From a virus, in the IMG/VR virus record IMGVR_UViG_3300020467_000017, positions 1 to 37,021 of that record: a stretch of DNA of 37,021 nucleotides; one strand, given 5' to 3'. Below, piece by piece: positions 1 through 11,200 of the stretch (the stretch's first letter is position 1; every line of letters starts with the position of its first letter). Both the position numbers and the translations under genes were made by a program. Below the pieces are notes generated by a model. It saw only the letters and a list, made by a program, of their open reading frames with translations. It was not told where the DNA came from and ran no database searches.

Positions 1-2250
1 AATACCTTAAGTCTTGCTGATGGTGGTAACAGCAATTATAATACACGTGAATATGGTGGTTCAACTAGTAATCCTAGAAATTATAGAGGAGGTGGAGGTG
101 GTGGTGGAACTATAGTACGTCTTTATCAAGGATCTACTAACAGTGATATTATGATTGTTGCAGGTGGTGGCGGTGGTGCTGGTGGTAGAGGTGATGATCA
201 TACTAATTCTAATAATCAAGGTGGTTCTGGTGGTAATGCAAATGATAAAATGAATGAGACTCAGTACGGAAGAAGAGGATATTACGCAGGAGATACTAGT
301 TACGGATGGCCATCAGGTAATGCAGTATCAGCTTATGATGGTAGCTCAGGTAGTGGTGGTAATGGTGGATCAGGATATTACGCTGGTGGAGGCGGTGGCG
401 GTGGCGGTACTGGAGGCGGTGGCGGTGCTGCTACATGTACTTATTGTGGTGGTCAAGGTGGATCTGGTGGTGGTACATACAGTGAAGGTGGTAAAGGAAG
501 TGCTAATTATAATCAGTCATCAGGTGGCGGTGGTACATCAGAACCTAGTGGTATTGATGTAGTAGGTCCAGGTGGTTCTAGTAATCCTAATGGTAATGGT
601 CATGGAGGCGGTGGCGGTGGAGGATGGGCTGGAGGTGGAGCAGGATATTGGGGTAATGGACAAGGACATGCTGGCGGTGGCGGAGGCGGTGGTGCTTCTT
701 CCTATTGTATAGGCACTACTTATGATGTCAAAGGATTAAATGGTCTTACTGCGAATCCAAGATTTACGTCAGAGCAAAAACCTATGCGTCTTGGAAATCC
801 AGGTGGTGGTAAAGTTTTTATATGGGAAGCAAATAAAGATCCTCTTGGTAAAGAAAGACCAGCAGAGATAACAGCAGATAAAATACAATACTTATGTAGA
901 TCTTCAAATGGTGGAGCATCTAATAGTCAACGGTTATATTACATAGGTAGTGCTAGTAATGGTAGTTCTTCTGATGGTGGTGATCCTGATTATACATGTT
1001 ATAATAGCCATCCTTATCAGACTGCTAATAATAAATGTGATGCAATAGTTATGGAGATTGACGGTACTGGTTTATGGGAACTTCATAGTGTTACTGTTGG
1101 TCAAGGTCAAAGTTTTGAATATCCTCTTCCTTACAAACATCAATGTTGGGTACACGTTATAGAAGGAACAGAAACTGGTGGAGTAGGTATCCATACAGAA
1201 AAATTTGATGCTAATAATACCACAGGTGATGGGGTTGATGGATGGTATGCACATAGAAGAGCATGTTCTAAACAACAGAATACTAATGATGGTTATATTG
1301 AGTTATTCTTTGAGAAACCTGCTGTATTGAATAGAGGGCAGAAATATACAGTAGCACTTGATTGGAGTTGTGGTGGTACAGTTAGTGGTAGTAATCAAGG
1401 TGGAATAGCAGGTATGTATAATGGTGCAGTAAGTCAAAGAGCTCTTATAGGTAGTCAAAAGGGTACATGTACTTGGACAAATGTTACTGCATATAATGGT
1501 CCACATGGTTTAGGGTCAAAAAATTCTGATAATAGTATGGAAACAAGTATTTCACAGGGACAAATGGTTCACTTTGGAGTAAGGAGTGTTTATGTAGCTC
1601 CTACTGGAGGTGGAGGTGGAGGTAGTACTACTTACTATAAAGTTACACAGAACAGTTCATCTGGACACAATTCATATGTAGATTTAGGTGCTAACATGTT
1701 TCCATCCAATGCTTATTTACAATATACCGTAGAAGCGTGGTGCAGACCGTTGATAAGTATGAGTGGTGAAGCTTGGGTTGTAGACCAACATCCAACTGGG
1801 AGTGGACGGCTAATTATAGGAGCATCAAGTAGCGGCAACGTAGGATGTTTTCATGGGAGTGGGTGGTATTCAGGTAACGCTTCTTTCGGAAACACTACTG
1901 ATTGGGCTCACATTGCGTGGGTTGCAAACGGTGATGGTTCAGTGACAATTTTTAAAGATGGGGTTAATACAGGAACTTCTGGTACTGGTCAAATTAATAC
2001 GTATCCCCAACCTAAAAACACTCTATGGGGGCAAGATACTACCTACGGTGGTACGGGAGTTGAGTATAGGGGATTTAGAATTAACTCTAATAGACTTTAT
2101 ACAAGCAACTTTACCCCTCCTAGTATAGAAGGAGGTTTAACTAACATTTCAGGAACAAAAGCTCTTTGGGATGGTTTAACAGGTAGTGCCACAGACGCTT
2201 CAGGAAACAACAGTTGGTCTGCAACTAACATGACCTTTTCCCAAGTTTAA
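1..2250 (+). CDS. Glycine-rich tail adhesin with LamG-like C-terminal domain (5' end outside window)
   Basis: The frame is open from base 1, with no stop before the ATG at 151, so the gene begins upstream and 749 codons are visible. Codons about 28-240 are extremely glycine-rich, with many runs of four to eight Gly, as in the polyglycine domains of T4-like adhesins. Codons about 340-540 look like a beta-rich domain I do not recognise, with several Cys. From about codon 555 to the end there is a LamG/concanavalin-like jelly-roll pattern: a YVDLG strand, a TVEAWCRP strand, a DWAHIAWV strand, an FKDG turn and a YRGFRI strand. Such domains bind carbohydrate or other surface ligands, so a role in host adsorption is likely. 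The stop overlaps the next start by one base, suggesting translational coupling. The fold calls are from pattern only; the adhesin role is inferred. Confidence 0.75.
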   Translation, partial: NTLSLADGGNSNYNTREYGGSTSNPRNYRGGGGGGGTIVRLYQGSTNSDIMIVAGGGGGAGGRGDDHTNSNNQGGSGGNANDKMNETQYGRRGYYAGDTSYGWPSGNAVSAYDGSSGSGGNGGSGYYAGGGGGGGGTGGGGGAATCTYCGGQGGSGGGTYSEGGKGSANYNQSSGGGGTSEPSGIDVVGPGGSSNPNGNGHGGGGGGGWAGGGAGYWGNGQGHAGGGGGGGASSYCIGTTYDVKGLNGLTANPRFTSEQKPMRLGNPGGGKVFIWEANKDPLGKERPAEITADKIQYLCRSSNGGASNSQRLYYIGSASNGSSSDGGDPDYTCYNSHPYQTANNKCDAIVMEIDGTGLWELHSVTVGQGQSFEYPLPYKHQCWVHVIEGTETGGVGIHTEKFDANNTTGDGVDGWYAHRRACSKQQNTNDGYIELFFEKPAVLNRGQKYTVALDWSCGGTVSGSNQGGIAGMYNGAVSQRALIGSQKGTCTWTNVTAYNGPHGLGSKNSDNSMETSISQGQMVHFGVRSVYVAPTGGGGGGSTTYYKVTQNSSSGHNSYVDLGANMFPSNAYLQYTVEAWCRPLISMSGEAWVVDQHPTGSGRLIIGASSSGNVGCFHGSGWYSGNASFGNTTDWAHIAWVANGDGSVTIFKDGVNTGTSGTGQINTYPQPKNTLWGQDTTYGGTGVEYRGFRINSNRLYTSNFTPPSIEGGLTNISGTKALWDGLTGSATDASGNNSWSATNMTFSQV

Positions 2251-2465
2251 TGAATCATTTGAAAGTAAAAGACAACGATCATCTCTATCGTGACGTAAAC
2301 ACTGGTGCGATCATAAATACCGATAGGTCTTCCTTTGAGAAATATAAAAAGTCCAAACAGAAATTTCAAAGCATGGAACAAGATTTGGACTATGTGAAGA
2401 GTGAGATAAGTGAGATCAAATTCCTACTCAAGCAGATAGTGAAGTCCAATGACAGCAATTCTTAG
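2250..2465 (+). CDS. Small coiled-coil protein of unknown function
   Basis: A 71-aa charged protein. The N-terminal 35 residues are polar and the rest (about 36-66) is a heptad-like helix with M, L, V, I and L spaced as in a short coiled coil, ending in a Lys-rich tail. The ATG shares one base with the stop of the preceding adhesin gene, and the 3' end overlaps the next fibre gene by 17 nt. It is therefore probably translated in a coupled way within one operon. Small coiled-coil proteins in fibre clusters may be connectors or chaperones, but nothing in the sequence decides this. I do not recognise the family. Confidence 0.7.
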   Translation: MNHLKVKDNDHLYRDVNTGAIINTDRSSFEKYKKSKQKFQSMEQDLDYVKSEISEIKFLLKQIVKSNDSNS

Positions 2466-5073
2466 AAAAGTTGATAAGACCTTTACCTTTGAAGATCAAA
2501 GGGTAGAACTTAATGAGTTAGCAGTTGATGTATTTAATCTTCAACAGTCTAATGTAAATATTGTTGTAAATAAAAATAATCCAGGTACTGCTGATCTTAC
2601 ATATGATGCTGAGACTGGTGTATTAGACTACACACCACCAGACCTTAGTAGTTATTTGACAGGATTTACAGAAAGTGATCCTACTGTTCCTGGTTATGTA
2701 AAGAGTATTACCCAACAGAATATTAATGATTGGAATGAAGCTCATGGGTGGGGTGATCATTCATTAGAAGGTTATCTAAAAGGAATTGGTGCGTTTAATC
2801 TTAATGCACTTCTTGATGTTAAGTATACAGGTACTCCTTCAGATGGAAATGTTATAAGGTGGTCTGATGTTGGAGCAACGGGAGCTGGTTGGTATTTAGA
2901 TAGCACTTTCGTATCATTAACAAGTTTTGATGTAGTAACATCAAATACACCTAATGCTGGAGGTGCATTAAATTACGATCAACAGACTGGTATATTTGAA
3001 TTTACACCAGCAGAACAGTATGATTTACCTATTGCTGGTGTTACTGCTGCTGGTACACTTGGTGGAGTTAAAGTTGATGGAACAACAATAACTATAGATG
3101 CCACTACTGGTGTTATTAGTGGTGCTGCTCAAGGTACTCAAGTAACTACTGATGATACTCCACCAGCAAACCCTAATGATGGAGATCTTTGGTGGAAGTC
3201 AAATGAGGGTCAATTAAAGATCTGGTATCAAGATGTAAATAGTGCTGCTTGGATTGATACAGGAGGTTCTAGAGGTACTGGAACTGGTGGTAGTGGTGGT
3301 GGAATAGGTCTTGGAGATCTATCAGTTGTTAAACCTAACCCAACTGCTACTGGTAGTGGTGATGTTACATACGATAGTTCAAATGGTCAGTTTACATATA
3401 CTCCACCAGATTTAAGTTCTCTAACTATTTCTTGGCAATATGCTGATATTGGTTCTTTCCCAGTTGTAAGTTTTCAGAACGCTGGTGATCTAGCTTATTC
3501 ACTTGCTAACGAAGCTTTATATTACTCTGATGGTAATAGCTGGACAACAAATAGAATAGTAACAACTAATAGTGGAACTTCTTCAGATTTCCAGACATTA
3601 CTTTCAAATTATCAGTTATCATATACATTAACCACAGAAGATCATAGTGGTGGTAGTACTACTCAAAATGATGCAAGGAAAGTTATAAAACTTGCTGACA
3701 ATGAAGGTAATACTAATACATTTGTATTACATGCTTCTACAGGATTAACAATAGGAAAAGCACAGAACCAGTGGAATAAAGATGAAATTACATTAACTGG
3801 TATAGTATATGATTATGCAATTTCTGCTGAAGAAGATGCTGCACCCAACGATACTATATTCAAATTAACAGAAACTGTATCTGGTGATACAGATGAGATT
3901 AAATTTGCTGGTGCTGGCGGTATATCAATAGAAAGAACTGATGCTAGTACTATAACATTCAGAGCACCCACACAAACGGTGACTCAGTATACTGATGATA
4001 TGGCAAAGGATGCTGCTGCTACTTCTTTGCTCAATGGTAGTCATACTAATGTGCAGGTTACTTATGATAGTGTTAATAGAGTAGTCAACCTTAACGCCAG
4101 TAACAATAATAATGGTGGTGGTAGTGTTACTTATGATCTTCAAGGTGGTAACACAAATTCAAATAATGCTACTATAAATTTAGTACCTAGTTCAGGAGTA
4201 ACTGATACTATAGAAATTGCTGCTGGAAATAATCCATTTGATTCTACCAGCAATAACACAACTACAATTGATTGGGATGCTAATGATTCTAAGATAACTA
4301 TTGGAACTACTGCACCTATACAACCAGATTGGTCTCAGACTGATAATACAAAATTAGATTTTATTAAGGCAAAACCAACACTTTCAACTGTTGCTGAGAG
4401 TGGTGATTATGATGACTTATCAAACAAACCTAATATACCAGTTGGTATTAATGATCTTGATGATGTTGATACTGTAACTACTGCACCAAATGGCGGTGAT
4501 GTATTGAAGTGGGTTGCTGCTAATAATAATTGGGAACCTCGTGCTGATGAATCAGGATCAGGTGGATCATCTACTCTAAGTGGTCTTGATGATACTGATA
4601 TTGATGGTGCTACTTTAGCAAATGGAACTGAGACTGCATTACAGTACAATACAACTACTACTAAATGGGAAAACGTAGCTTCTGCTACTATTCCATCTAT
4701 AGAAGATAAGCAAGGTGTTAGTGCTACTATTGCTGATAATGACCGTGGTGAATTAGAAATAACTGGTTATCCAGGATATGTTCTTTATAAAATTGCTGTT
4801 AGTGCCGAAGCATGGGTTAGAGTTTATTGTGATAATACTTCTAGACAAGCAGACGTTAACAGGAGTGAAGGTAACGATCCTCTTCCTGGTAGTGGTGTGA
4901 TTGCTGAAGTTAGAACTTACGGATCAGGACTGGGACAATTAATCACACCTGGTGTTATGGGATTTAATAATGATAACCCAAGAGCTAATACAATATACCT
5001 ATCAATAAATAATAGAAGTGGTAGTGCAGCTGCTATTACCGTAACATTAACACTACTAAAAATTGGGGAATAA
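2449..5073 (+). CDS. Tail fibre protein 1 (shared head and shaft repeats, unique tip)
   Basis: An 874-aa Thr/Ser/Gly/Asn-rich beta-structural protein. Residues 1-33 (a TFxFEDQRxxLNxLAxDVFNLQ pattern) match the head of the 1483-aa fibre at 12373, suggesting the same attachment point on the virion. The shaft carries modules shared with the other fibres: a YTPPDLS module, an ESDPTVPGYVKSIT...GWGDHS module (one copy, about residues 79-108) and a KPNPTATGSGDVTYD module. Gly-Ser linkers separate blocks. The last 130 residues form a distinct globular-looking beta domain ending in LTLLKIGE, probably the tip. The start overlaps the small upstream gene by 17 nt. The fibre role is supported by repeat type and neighbours; the receptor is unknown. 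Confidence 0.8.
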   Translation: MTAILRKVDKTFTFEDQRVELNELAVDVFNLQQSNVNIVVNKNNPGTADLTYDAETGVLDYTPPDLSSYLTGFTESDPTVPGYVKSITQQNINDWNEAHGWGDHSLEGYLKGIGAFNLNALLDVKYTGTPSDGNVIRWSDVGATGAGWYLDSTFVSLTSFDVVTSNTPNAGGALNYDQQTGIFEFTPAEQYDLPIAGVTAAGTLGGVKVDGTTITIDATTGVISGAAQGTQVTTDDTPPANPNDGDLWWKSNEGQLKIWYQDVNSAAWIDTGGSRGTGTGGSGGGIGLGDLSVVKPNPTATGSGDVTYDSSNGQFTYTPPDLSSLTISWQYADIGSFPVVSFQNAGDLAYSLANEALYYSDGNSWTTNRIVTTNSGTSSDFQTLLSNYQLSYTLTTEDHSGGSTTQNDARKVIKLADNEGNTNTFVLHASTGLTIGKAQNQWNKDEITLTGIVYDYAISAEEDAAPNDTIFKLTETVSGDTDEIKFAGAGGISIERTDASTITFRAPTQTVTQYTDDMAKDAAATSLLNGSHTNVQVTYDSVNRVVNLNASNNNNGGGSVTYDLQGGNTNSNNATINLVPSSGVTDTIEIAAGNNPFDSTSNNTTTIDWDANDSKITIGTTAPIQPDWSQTDNTKLDFIKAKPTLSTVAESGDYDDLSNKPNIPVGINDLDDVDTVTTAPNGGDVLKWVAANNNWEPRADESGSGGSSTLSGLDDTDIDGATLANGTETALQYNTTTTKWENVASATIPSIEDKQGVSATIADNDRGELEITGYPGYVLYKIAVSAEAWVRVYCDNTSRQADVNRSEGNDPLPGSGVIAEVRTYGSGLGQLITPGVMGFNNDNPRANTIYLSINNRSGSAAAITVTLTLLKIGE

Positions 5074-5076
5074 AAA

Positions 5077-7542
5077 ATGTCTGTGCGTACTGAACATGTT
5101 GATGTATATAATGGAGATACTGGTTGGAACAGAGGTCACGTTATGGACGCTCTGGAAGAAGTATTTGAAAAATTAGGATGGAATTCTGGAACACAAGAAG
5201 ATGGTGTTCCTGTTGCTTGTCTTGCACCAGGGACAACTACTGCTGATGCACTTCCACATACTAATGAAGATATAAATTATCCAAACAATAGTGATGCATG
5301 GACTAAGTGTGGTGGTGGTATGGTTACTGAAGTTGGAAGTGTAAGAAAGTATTATTATTTAACTGATGATGGAACCAGTTATTTATTTGCACCAGAAGCA
5401 GTTCCCAATCAACAATGGATTGATACTGCTAATGATAATATAGTATGTAATACTGGAATTCCATTTGAAACAGAAGATGAGGTTGTTTATGCACCTACTG
5501 GAGGTATAGGAACAGGAGTAATTCCTGATCTTACTGAGAATGCATCATATTATGTAATTAAAGTTGATGCTGTCACTATGAAATTAGCATCAACTCAAGC
5601 AGATGCTGCAGCTGGAGTTGCTATTGATTTAACTAATAGCGTATATCTATCAAGTCCTAAAAGATTTAGAGGAGTAGCTGTAGCAAATCCAACTTTTACT
5701 GTTAATGTTGGAGATATATTTGATATCACATTTGGTACTAGTGCTGGAGCAGGTACATTTAATTTTTTAAATACTATAAATGGTTCTGATTATGCTGCTG
5801 ATAGAGTTTTAAATGCTGACAATTGTAATTCAGGTAGTTCAGTCAAAAATAATCTACCCTTTGGTGATGGTACTGAAGCTTCGCCTTTTACTTGGGGTAC
5901 TGCTTGGTGGAATCAAACAGAAGATGAACCACCTCACCCTAATAGGACTGATATAGGGTATCAGGGATTACACAGTTACGGATATGCTAGTGATACTGTT
6001 GCTACAATGAAAGGAACAGTAATTATTAATCCTTCTCCAACTAGTGCTAGTAGTTATAGGAATTACTATAAATACACGGTCAGTGGAGCAACTGCTGATG
6101 CTAATCCAAATAATTCTGGTACAGGAAGAACAGATTTAAAGTTAAGAATACATCGTAATGTTTACAGTACTTATGAACGTGAAGTTTGTGCGATAACAAT
6201 TCAAAATAAAGCAGTTAACTGGCAGAATGGTGATGAATTTACAATACCTGGTGATCAAATAGGTGGTGCTACTCCTGAGAATGATATTACATTTGGTACT
6301 AATCAAGCAGAGCAAACTGCTAATGGTAGCGATGGAACTCCTAGCATTGTAGTAACTAGTTTAGGTGCTGGTAGCAATATGTACCAAAAGCATCCAGATG
6401 GTAGATTTGCTATTTTAAGATTAGAAAATGATACTAGATCCGCAACACAAAATGCAGTAACTAAGAATTTTGGAATCACTTACTGGGGATTCTCTATGTC
6501 TGATCAATTAGATAGGATCAGATTAAACTGTGGTCCTGATTGGAACTATGTGAATAGACTTGGTACTAATGCTACTGGTGATATTAGTGGTAATGGTGGT
6601 AATTCACAACTTGGTTATTTTCATGGTGACATGGGATTAGATGTTCAAAATGGAGCAAATTATTGTTATACATCAACATATACTTCAACAGTATATTTTG
6701 ATCAATATTATATTGCATACGGATCATCTACAACAAATTATCCATTAAGAATTAATTTCTATGCAGCACAAGCACCAGATGATGATAATTTTGTAGTTAT
6801 ACAATTTACTCAATTAGTTAATCAGAGATATATTCCTTGGTGGACTTTTACTTTACATAAAGGTTTAAATTTTGGTGCAAATGTTTGGGATTTAGATTAT
6901 GTGTGGAATGGAACAATGACCAACTACAGAACGGGACATATAGATAACTGGAATGGTACAACACACGGTGATTACATTTATACTCAGTACATAACTCCCG
7001 ATTATTCTTACAGTCCTGGCTCTAGTACTGGACAAGAAGAACCAGTAGTGTGGAACTCAAGAGCAAGAGAAGCTTCTTACGGGTTTACAAGAAACCAAGA
7101 TGATGAACTAGATTATAGAACATATTATAAATGTAATATAGATTGTAGTTCTTCTTGGAATGAAGCTCAAATACAGACTTATTTTAGAGATAGTGATTTT
7201 GATAAAACAGATCAAGCTTGGGATGCTCAGTATAGATGGTTTGAAGGTGATAGAGAAAAAAGACTGGCAACACAGACCGATTATTATAGACCAATTAAAG
7301 GAATACCTATAACAAATAGATTTGCACCTTGTCCTTATTATATGCCAGATACTTTTGTGATGATACAAGCTGCTGTACAGCCTGGTAAAACTCATTTTAG
7401 GCCAGGTGATATTGTTGAAATTTCTACTTCGGAAAAATATACTGTTATTGTTGCGGATCAAACATTTGATCAAGAAGGATTAGATTGGATTGGTGGTAAT
7501 ACATCTAGAGGAATGTTATTCTGTGCTAGGAGAGCAATCTAA
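5077..7542 (+). CDS. Probable virion structural protein, 821 aa, family not recognised
   Basis: The ATG lies three bases after the previous stop, with a GGGGAA Shine-Dalgarno-like run about 8 nt upstream. Residues 1-55 form a compact mixed segment with a DALEEVFEKLGW helix. Around residues 150-190 there is a YYVIKVDAVTMKLA beta motif followed by an Ala-rich stretch, a small module common in phage tail proteins. The rest is Tyr/Trp/Asn-rich and beta-like. The C-terminal 70 residues contain conserved-looking Pro, Cys and Arg and end in LFCARRAI. No enzymatic motif was seen. Its place between two fibre genes, sharing its last base with the following gene, suggests a virion or fibre-associated component. 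No named family is claimed. Confidence 0.65.
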   Translation: MSVRTEHVDVYNGDTGWNRGHVMDALEEVFEKLGWNSGTQEDGVPVACLAPGTTTADALPHTNEDINYPNNSDAWTKCGGGMVTEVGSVRKYYYLTDDGTSYLFAPEAVPNQQWIDTANDNIVCNTGIPFETEDEVVYAPTGGIGTGVIPDLTENASYYVIKVDAVTMKLASTQADAAAGVAIDLTNSVYLSSPKRFRGVAVANPTFTVNVGDIFDITFGTSAGAGTFNFLNTINGSDYAADRVLNADNCNSGSSVKNNLPFGDGTEASPFTWGTAWWNQTEDEPPHPNRTDIGYQGLHSYGYASDTVATMKGTVIINPSPTSASSYRNYYKYTVSGATADANPNNSGTGRTDLKLRIHRNVYSTYEREVCAITIQNKAVNWQNGDEFTIPGDQIGGATPENDITFGTNQAEQTANGSDGTPSIVVTSLGAGSNMYQKHPDGRFAILRLENDTRSATQNAVTKNFGITYWGFSMSDQLDRIRLNCGPDWNYVNRLGTNATGDISGNGGNSQLGYFHGDMGLDVQNGANYCYTSTYTSTVYFDQYYIAYGSSTTNYPLRINFYAAQAPDDDNFVVIQFTQLVNQRYIPWWTFTLHKGLNFGANVWDLDYVWNGTMTNYRTGHIDNWNGTTHGDYIYTQYITPDYSYSPGSSTGQEEPVVWNSRAREASYGFTRNQDDELDYRTYYKCNIDCSSSWNEAQIQTYFRDSDFDKTDQAWDAQYRWFEGDREKRLATQTDYYRPIKGIPITNRFAPCPYYMPDTFVMIQAAVQPGKTHFRPGDIVEISTSEKYTVIVADQTFDQEGLDWIGGNTSRGMLFCARRAI

Positions 7543-8267
7543 TGTTACTACTTTCCCGTAATTTTTCAAGAGATTTTGTAATCAATAATGATTGGACTAC
7601 CTATCAAGATTTTTCTCCTACATACCCTCTTGAGCATATATTTGACGGTACTACAACATCTTATGCTAGAGGATCGGTTATTGATAGCACAACATCTGTA
7701 AAGCTTGATGCTGTTACTTTAACCTCACCTTCTAATTATGTTAAAGGAATAGTAGCAGAGAAATTTGAAGTGTATTGTCCAGGTGCTACTACTGGATATA
7801 TTGTTACTGGTACTGCTGTAAGTGGTACTGGAACAGCATTGCAAAATGGTGTTACTGCTGATACTTGGTCTGATCTTGATTTTAATGGAGAATTAAAATC
7901 TATAGAATTAATTGGTAATAATAGTCAAGCTCCAAGATTAGGTGCTATTAGAATTAATGGTACAACTATCTTACAGGATGATATGATTTTTGTTGAATCA
8001 CATCATGACCTTACAGGAGATACAGTAGACGGAAATGGGAATCCTATAGATAGAGCAGTTGATGCATTTGATACTTCCAAATATACGTTAGCAACTACTA
8101 ATAATAATGTTGATCCAATCTTTAGTTCTGTATCTAGAGCTGTAGGAGTACCACCAGAAGGAGCTACTTTTATTTTTAATAAGTTAGGTAGTGCCGTTAG
8201 ATTCCCTCTACAAGGAAGAAGACCTGCTTATGGTCTTAAATATCCCAGAGGAAACTACAATAAATAA
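7542..8267 (+). CDS. Probable carbohydrate-binding or concanavalin-like virion protein
   Basis: A 241-aa protein whose ATG overlaps the preceding TAA by one base. Residues about 28-150 follow a beta-sandwich pattern: YPLEHIFDG, TSVKLDAVTLT, EKFEVYC, LQNGV, TWSDLDFNGELKSIELIG, and RLGAIRINGTTIL. This resembles the discoidin/concanavalin-like modules repeated in marine phage structural proteins, with the typical 'FDG' entry and 'xAIRINGxxL' exit strands. The last 60 residues are a separate Arg/Pro-rich tail ending in YPRGNYNK. Coupling to the 821-aa gene suggests that the two products act together. A glycan-binding role is inference from the fold pattern only. Confidence 0.6.
   Translation: MLLLSRNFSRDFVINNDWTTYQDFSPTYPLEHIFDGTTTSYARGSVIDSTTSVKLDAVTLTSPSNYVKGIVAEKFEVYCPGATTGYIVTGTAVSGTGTALQNGVTADTWSDLDFNGELKSIELIGNNSQAPRLGAIRINGTTILQDDMIFVESHHDLTGDTVDGNGNPIDRAVDAFDTSKYTLATTNNNVDPIFSSVSRAVGVPPEGATFIFNKLGSAVRFPLQGRRPAYGLKYPRGNYNK
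8259..8266 (+). promoter_or_regulatory. Possible T4-type late promoter (AATAAATA)
   Basis: AATAAATA differs from the T4 late consensus TATAAATA only at the first base. It overlaps the stop codon of the upstream gene and ends 19 nt before the ATG of the 1218-aa fibre gene, which would leave a short leader. No -35 element is expected for gp55-type late promoters. AT-rich DNA makes chance matches likely. Confidence 0.4.
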
Positions 8268-8285
8268 CAAAAATAGTGTATTAGA

Positions 8286-11200
8286 ATGGCATTAGATTTT
8301 CCAAGTGCTCCAGATCCAGGAGATACCTTTTCAGCTGTCGGAAAGACATGGAAGTGGGATGGAATTACATGGAAACTTGAAGGACTTAATAATGACTATA
8401 CACTATCAGCACAAGATGGGAGTAGTACTAAAAAACATATAAGGTTATCAAACACAGTTGATACTTATGATGTAACTTTAGTTGCTGGACAAAATATTAC
8501 TTTGAATAGAAACGTCAATGAGATTGAGATAGTTTCTAGTGGTGGAAGTGGTGGAAGTGGCAGTTCAACTTTTACTGGACTTAATGATACACCATCAACA
8601 TTTACTGCTGATAAATGGATTAAAGTTAATTCTGCTGGAAATGCTCTTGAATGGGTTAATGAACCAGCTGGAGATAATACAACATACGGATTAGAAGCAT
8701 CTCAGTCTGGAAATAATCCAATAATACGTTTAGCAGGTTCTGATAATACTGATTCTGATATTACTCTTTCTGCTAGTGGTGGAATAGATTACTCTGTAAA
8801 TATTGGTACTAAAAATATACAGATTAGTAGTCCTGAGAATATTAGTGATCTTGGTGATGTTAATATTGTTGGACAACCTTCTAATAATGCCATACTGAAA
8901 TTTAATCTTGCAACACAGAAGTGGATGCTAGGTTCTGATAATGTTTCGGGTGGTGGAAGTGGAGTTGGTAATTTACAACAGGTAACAGATCAGGGAAATA
9001 CAACTACCAATAGTATAACTACTCAAGGTCTCGCTATGGGATCTTTTGATGGTGCAAATAATAAAATTACATTAGGTGATAATTCTGAGGCTACTTTTTT
9101 CTATCAACAATCATCATCGGAATTTATAACACAAGTTAATAATGGAAATGATTGGTTAATACAAATTACACCAAGTGGATCATTTAAGGTTCATGGTTAT
9201 CAAGCAACAGAGATGATTGTTGCTGGAGATAATGGTACTAAACTATATCATAAGAGTGGTGGAGTTGTTAATCCAGTATCTTCCTTAAGACTTGAAACTA
9301 CTATTCTTGGAGCAAAAGTAACAGGTGAATTAGAAGCTGGTGGAAACAAGTACCCTATAAGCACAGGGAACCCAAATGAAGTCCTTATGACCAATGGAGC
9401 TGGTCAGTTAAGTTGGACAGCTCAAACAGGCGGTGGTGGTTCTACAACCATTAATAATAATGCAGCAGAGAGAGTCATAACAGGATCAGCAACTGCTAAT
9501 ACTTTAAATGCTGAATCAAATTTAACTCTTGCTACTAATGGTACTCTTACACTGACTGGTTCTCTTATTGTTGATAAAGTTAATATTAATGATGAAGTAA
9601 TTCAATTGTCTGCTGGAACTTCTAATCTAAAAATTAGAGGTAATGGAATTGGAGGTTCTCATCATTTAACTTTAGATGACCATGTATCTGTTGTTGGTAA
9701 TTTAGAACTTAATGCTGGTGTAAAGGATAAGGATGGACAGTTAGGTACTCCTGGACAAATTCTTTCTTCTACTGGAACTCAATTAGATTGGATTGATGCT
9801 CCTAGTGGTGCTACTACTTTAAATGAACTTACAGATGTTAACGTATCCAATGATGCTAATTCAGATGGATTGGTTTTAAAGTATCAACATTCCAGTCAAA
9901 AGTGGATTGCTGCTGCTGATTTAACTGCAACAGGTGGTAGTGGTATATCATTAACAGATCTTTCTCGCAGTAATGCAACTCCTAACAATCCTAGTAAATT
10001 AGAATATGATAATAGTAATGGTGTATTCACATATACTCCACCAGATCTTACTGATCTTGGTTCCATTAGTGATCATGATGATGTTACTATTAGTGGTCCA
10101 CAGGCTGGTCAGGTTCTGAAGTATGTAACTGGAACTGGATGGATAAATGATGATGATGCTAGTGGAGATGCAAATGTTAAGTCTGATTGGGATGCAACTT
10201 CTGGTGATGCAGAAATTCTTAACAAACCAACTAATGTATCTGAATTCACTAATGATGCTGGATACAAAACTACTGATTCAGATACCACTTACACAATTGA
10301 TCTTATTCAAAGTGGCAATACTCCAGTAGCAGATGAAGTCAAATTACAATTAAGTGCTGGTGGTTCTGGTAGTGGAACTGATATTATTAGTTTAAAAGCA
10401 GGAACTGATATTGAATTTGAGAATTTAAATCCAGGTGGTTCTAGTGAAATTACTATTAAATCTACTGCTGCTAGTAATAATGTAACTAAGTTTACAGATC
10501 TAAGTGATACACCAGGAGCAATGTCAAGTGCTGCTGGCATGTACTTGAGAATAAATTCAACTGAGAATGGTATAGAGTATGCTAGTGTAACTTCAGGTGG
10601 AGGTGGTCTTCAAAATATTGTAGAAGATACAACTCCCCAGTTAGGTGGAAATCTTGATGTAAATGGAAAATCAATTACTAGTCCTACTGGGACAATGTAT
10701 ATTGATGCATACAATATTGTTTTCAGAGATACTTTTAATGGGTCAAGTAGTTATAAATTTGCAGAATTTAATTATGCTGGACCAACAACAGTAAAACTTT
10801 ACGGTGGATTAGCAGAAAGATTTAGAACAACTCAATCTGGATGTAAGGTAACAGGTGAATTGGAAGTTACTGGAGATGCTACTGCTAACTTGTTCATAGG
10901 TGATCTTCAAGGAAATGCTGATACTGCAACTAATTTGAATACGAGCAGTGCAAGTAAGCAATTATTATATCAGATTGATGGAACAACTACAGGACTGTTA
11001 CCTGCTGGAACATCAGGATGGATTTTACAAAGTCAAGGTTCAGGTAATGCACCAGCTTGGGTAGAAAATACTGCTAGTGGTAGTTTTACAGATCTTAGTG
11101 ATACTCCTAGTTCACATGATAATGGTAAGTGGTTAAAATCAAACGGTAGTAATCTTGTTTGGGCTGATGAACCTCAAGGACTTCCACAAGGAGGAGCTTC

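Noticed and set aside
160-210. An RGD tripeptide in the glycine-rich adhesin
   Set aside because: Integrin binding is not meaningful for a marine bacteriophage. The tripeptide arises from a Gly-rich low-complexity context.
6067-6074. Exact TATAAATA inside the 821-aa gene
   Set aside because: It lies mid-gene with no start codon in a useful position nearby. It is a likely chance match in AT-rich DNA. Similar internal matches occur at 2312 (CATAAATA) and 28354 (TATAAATA).
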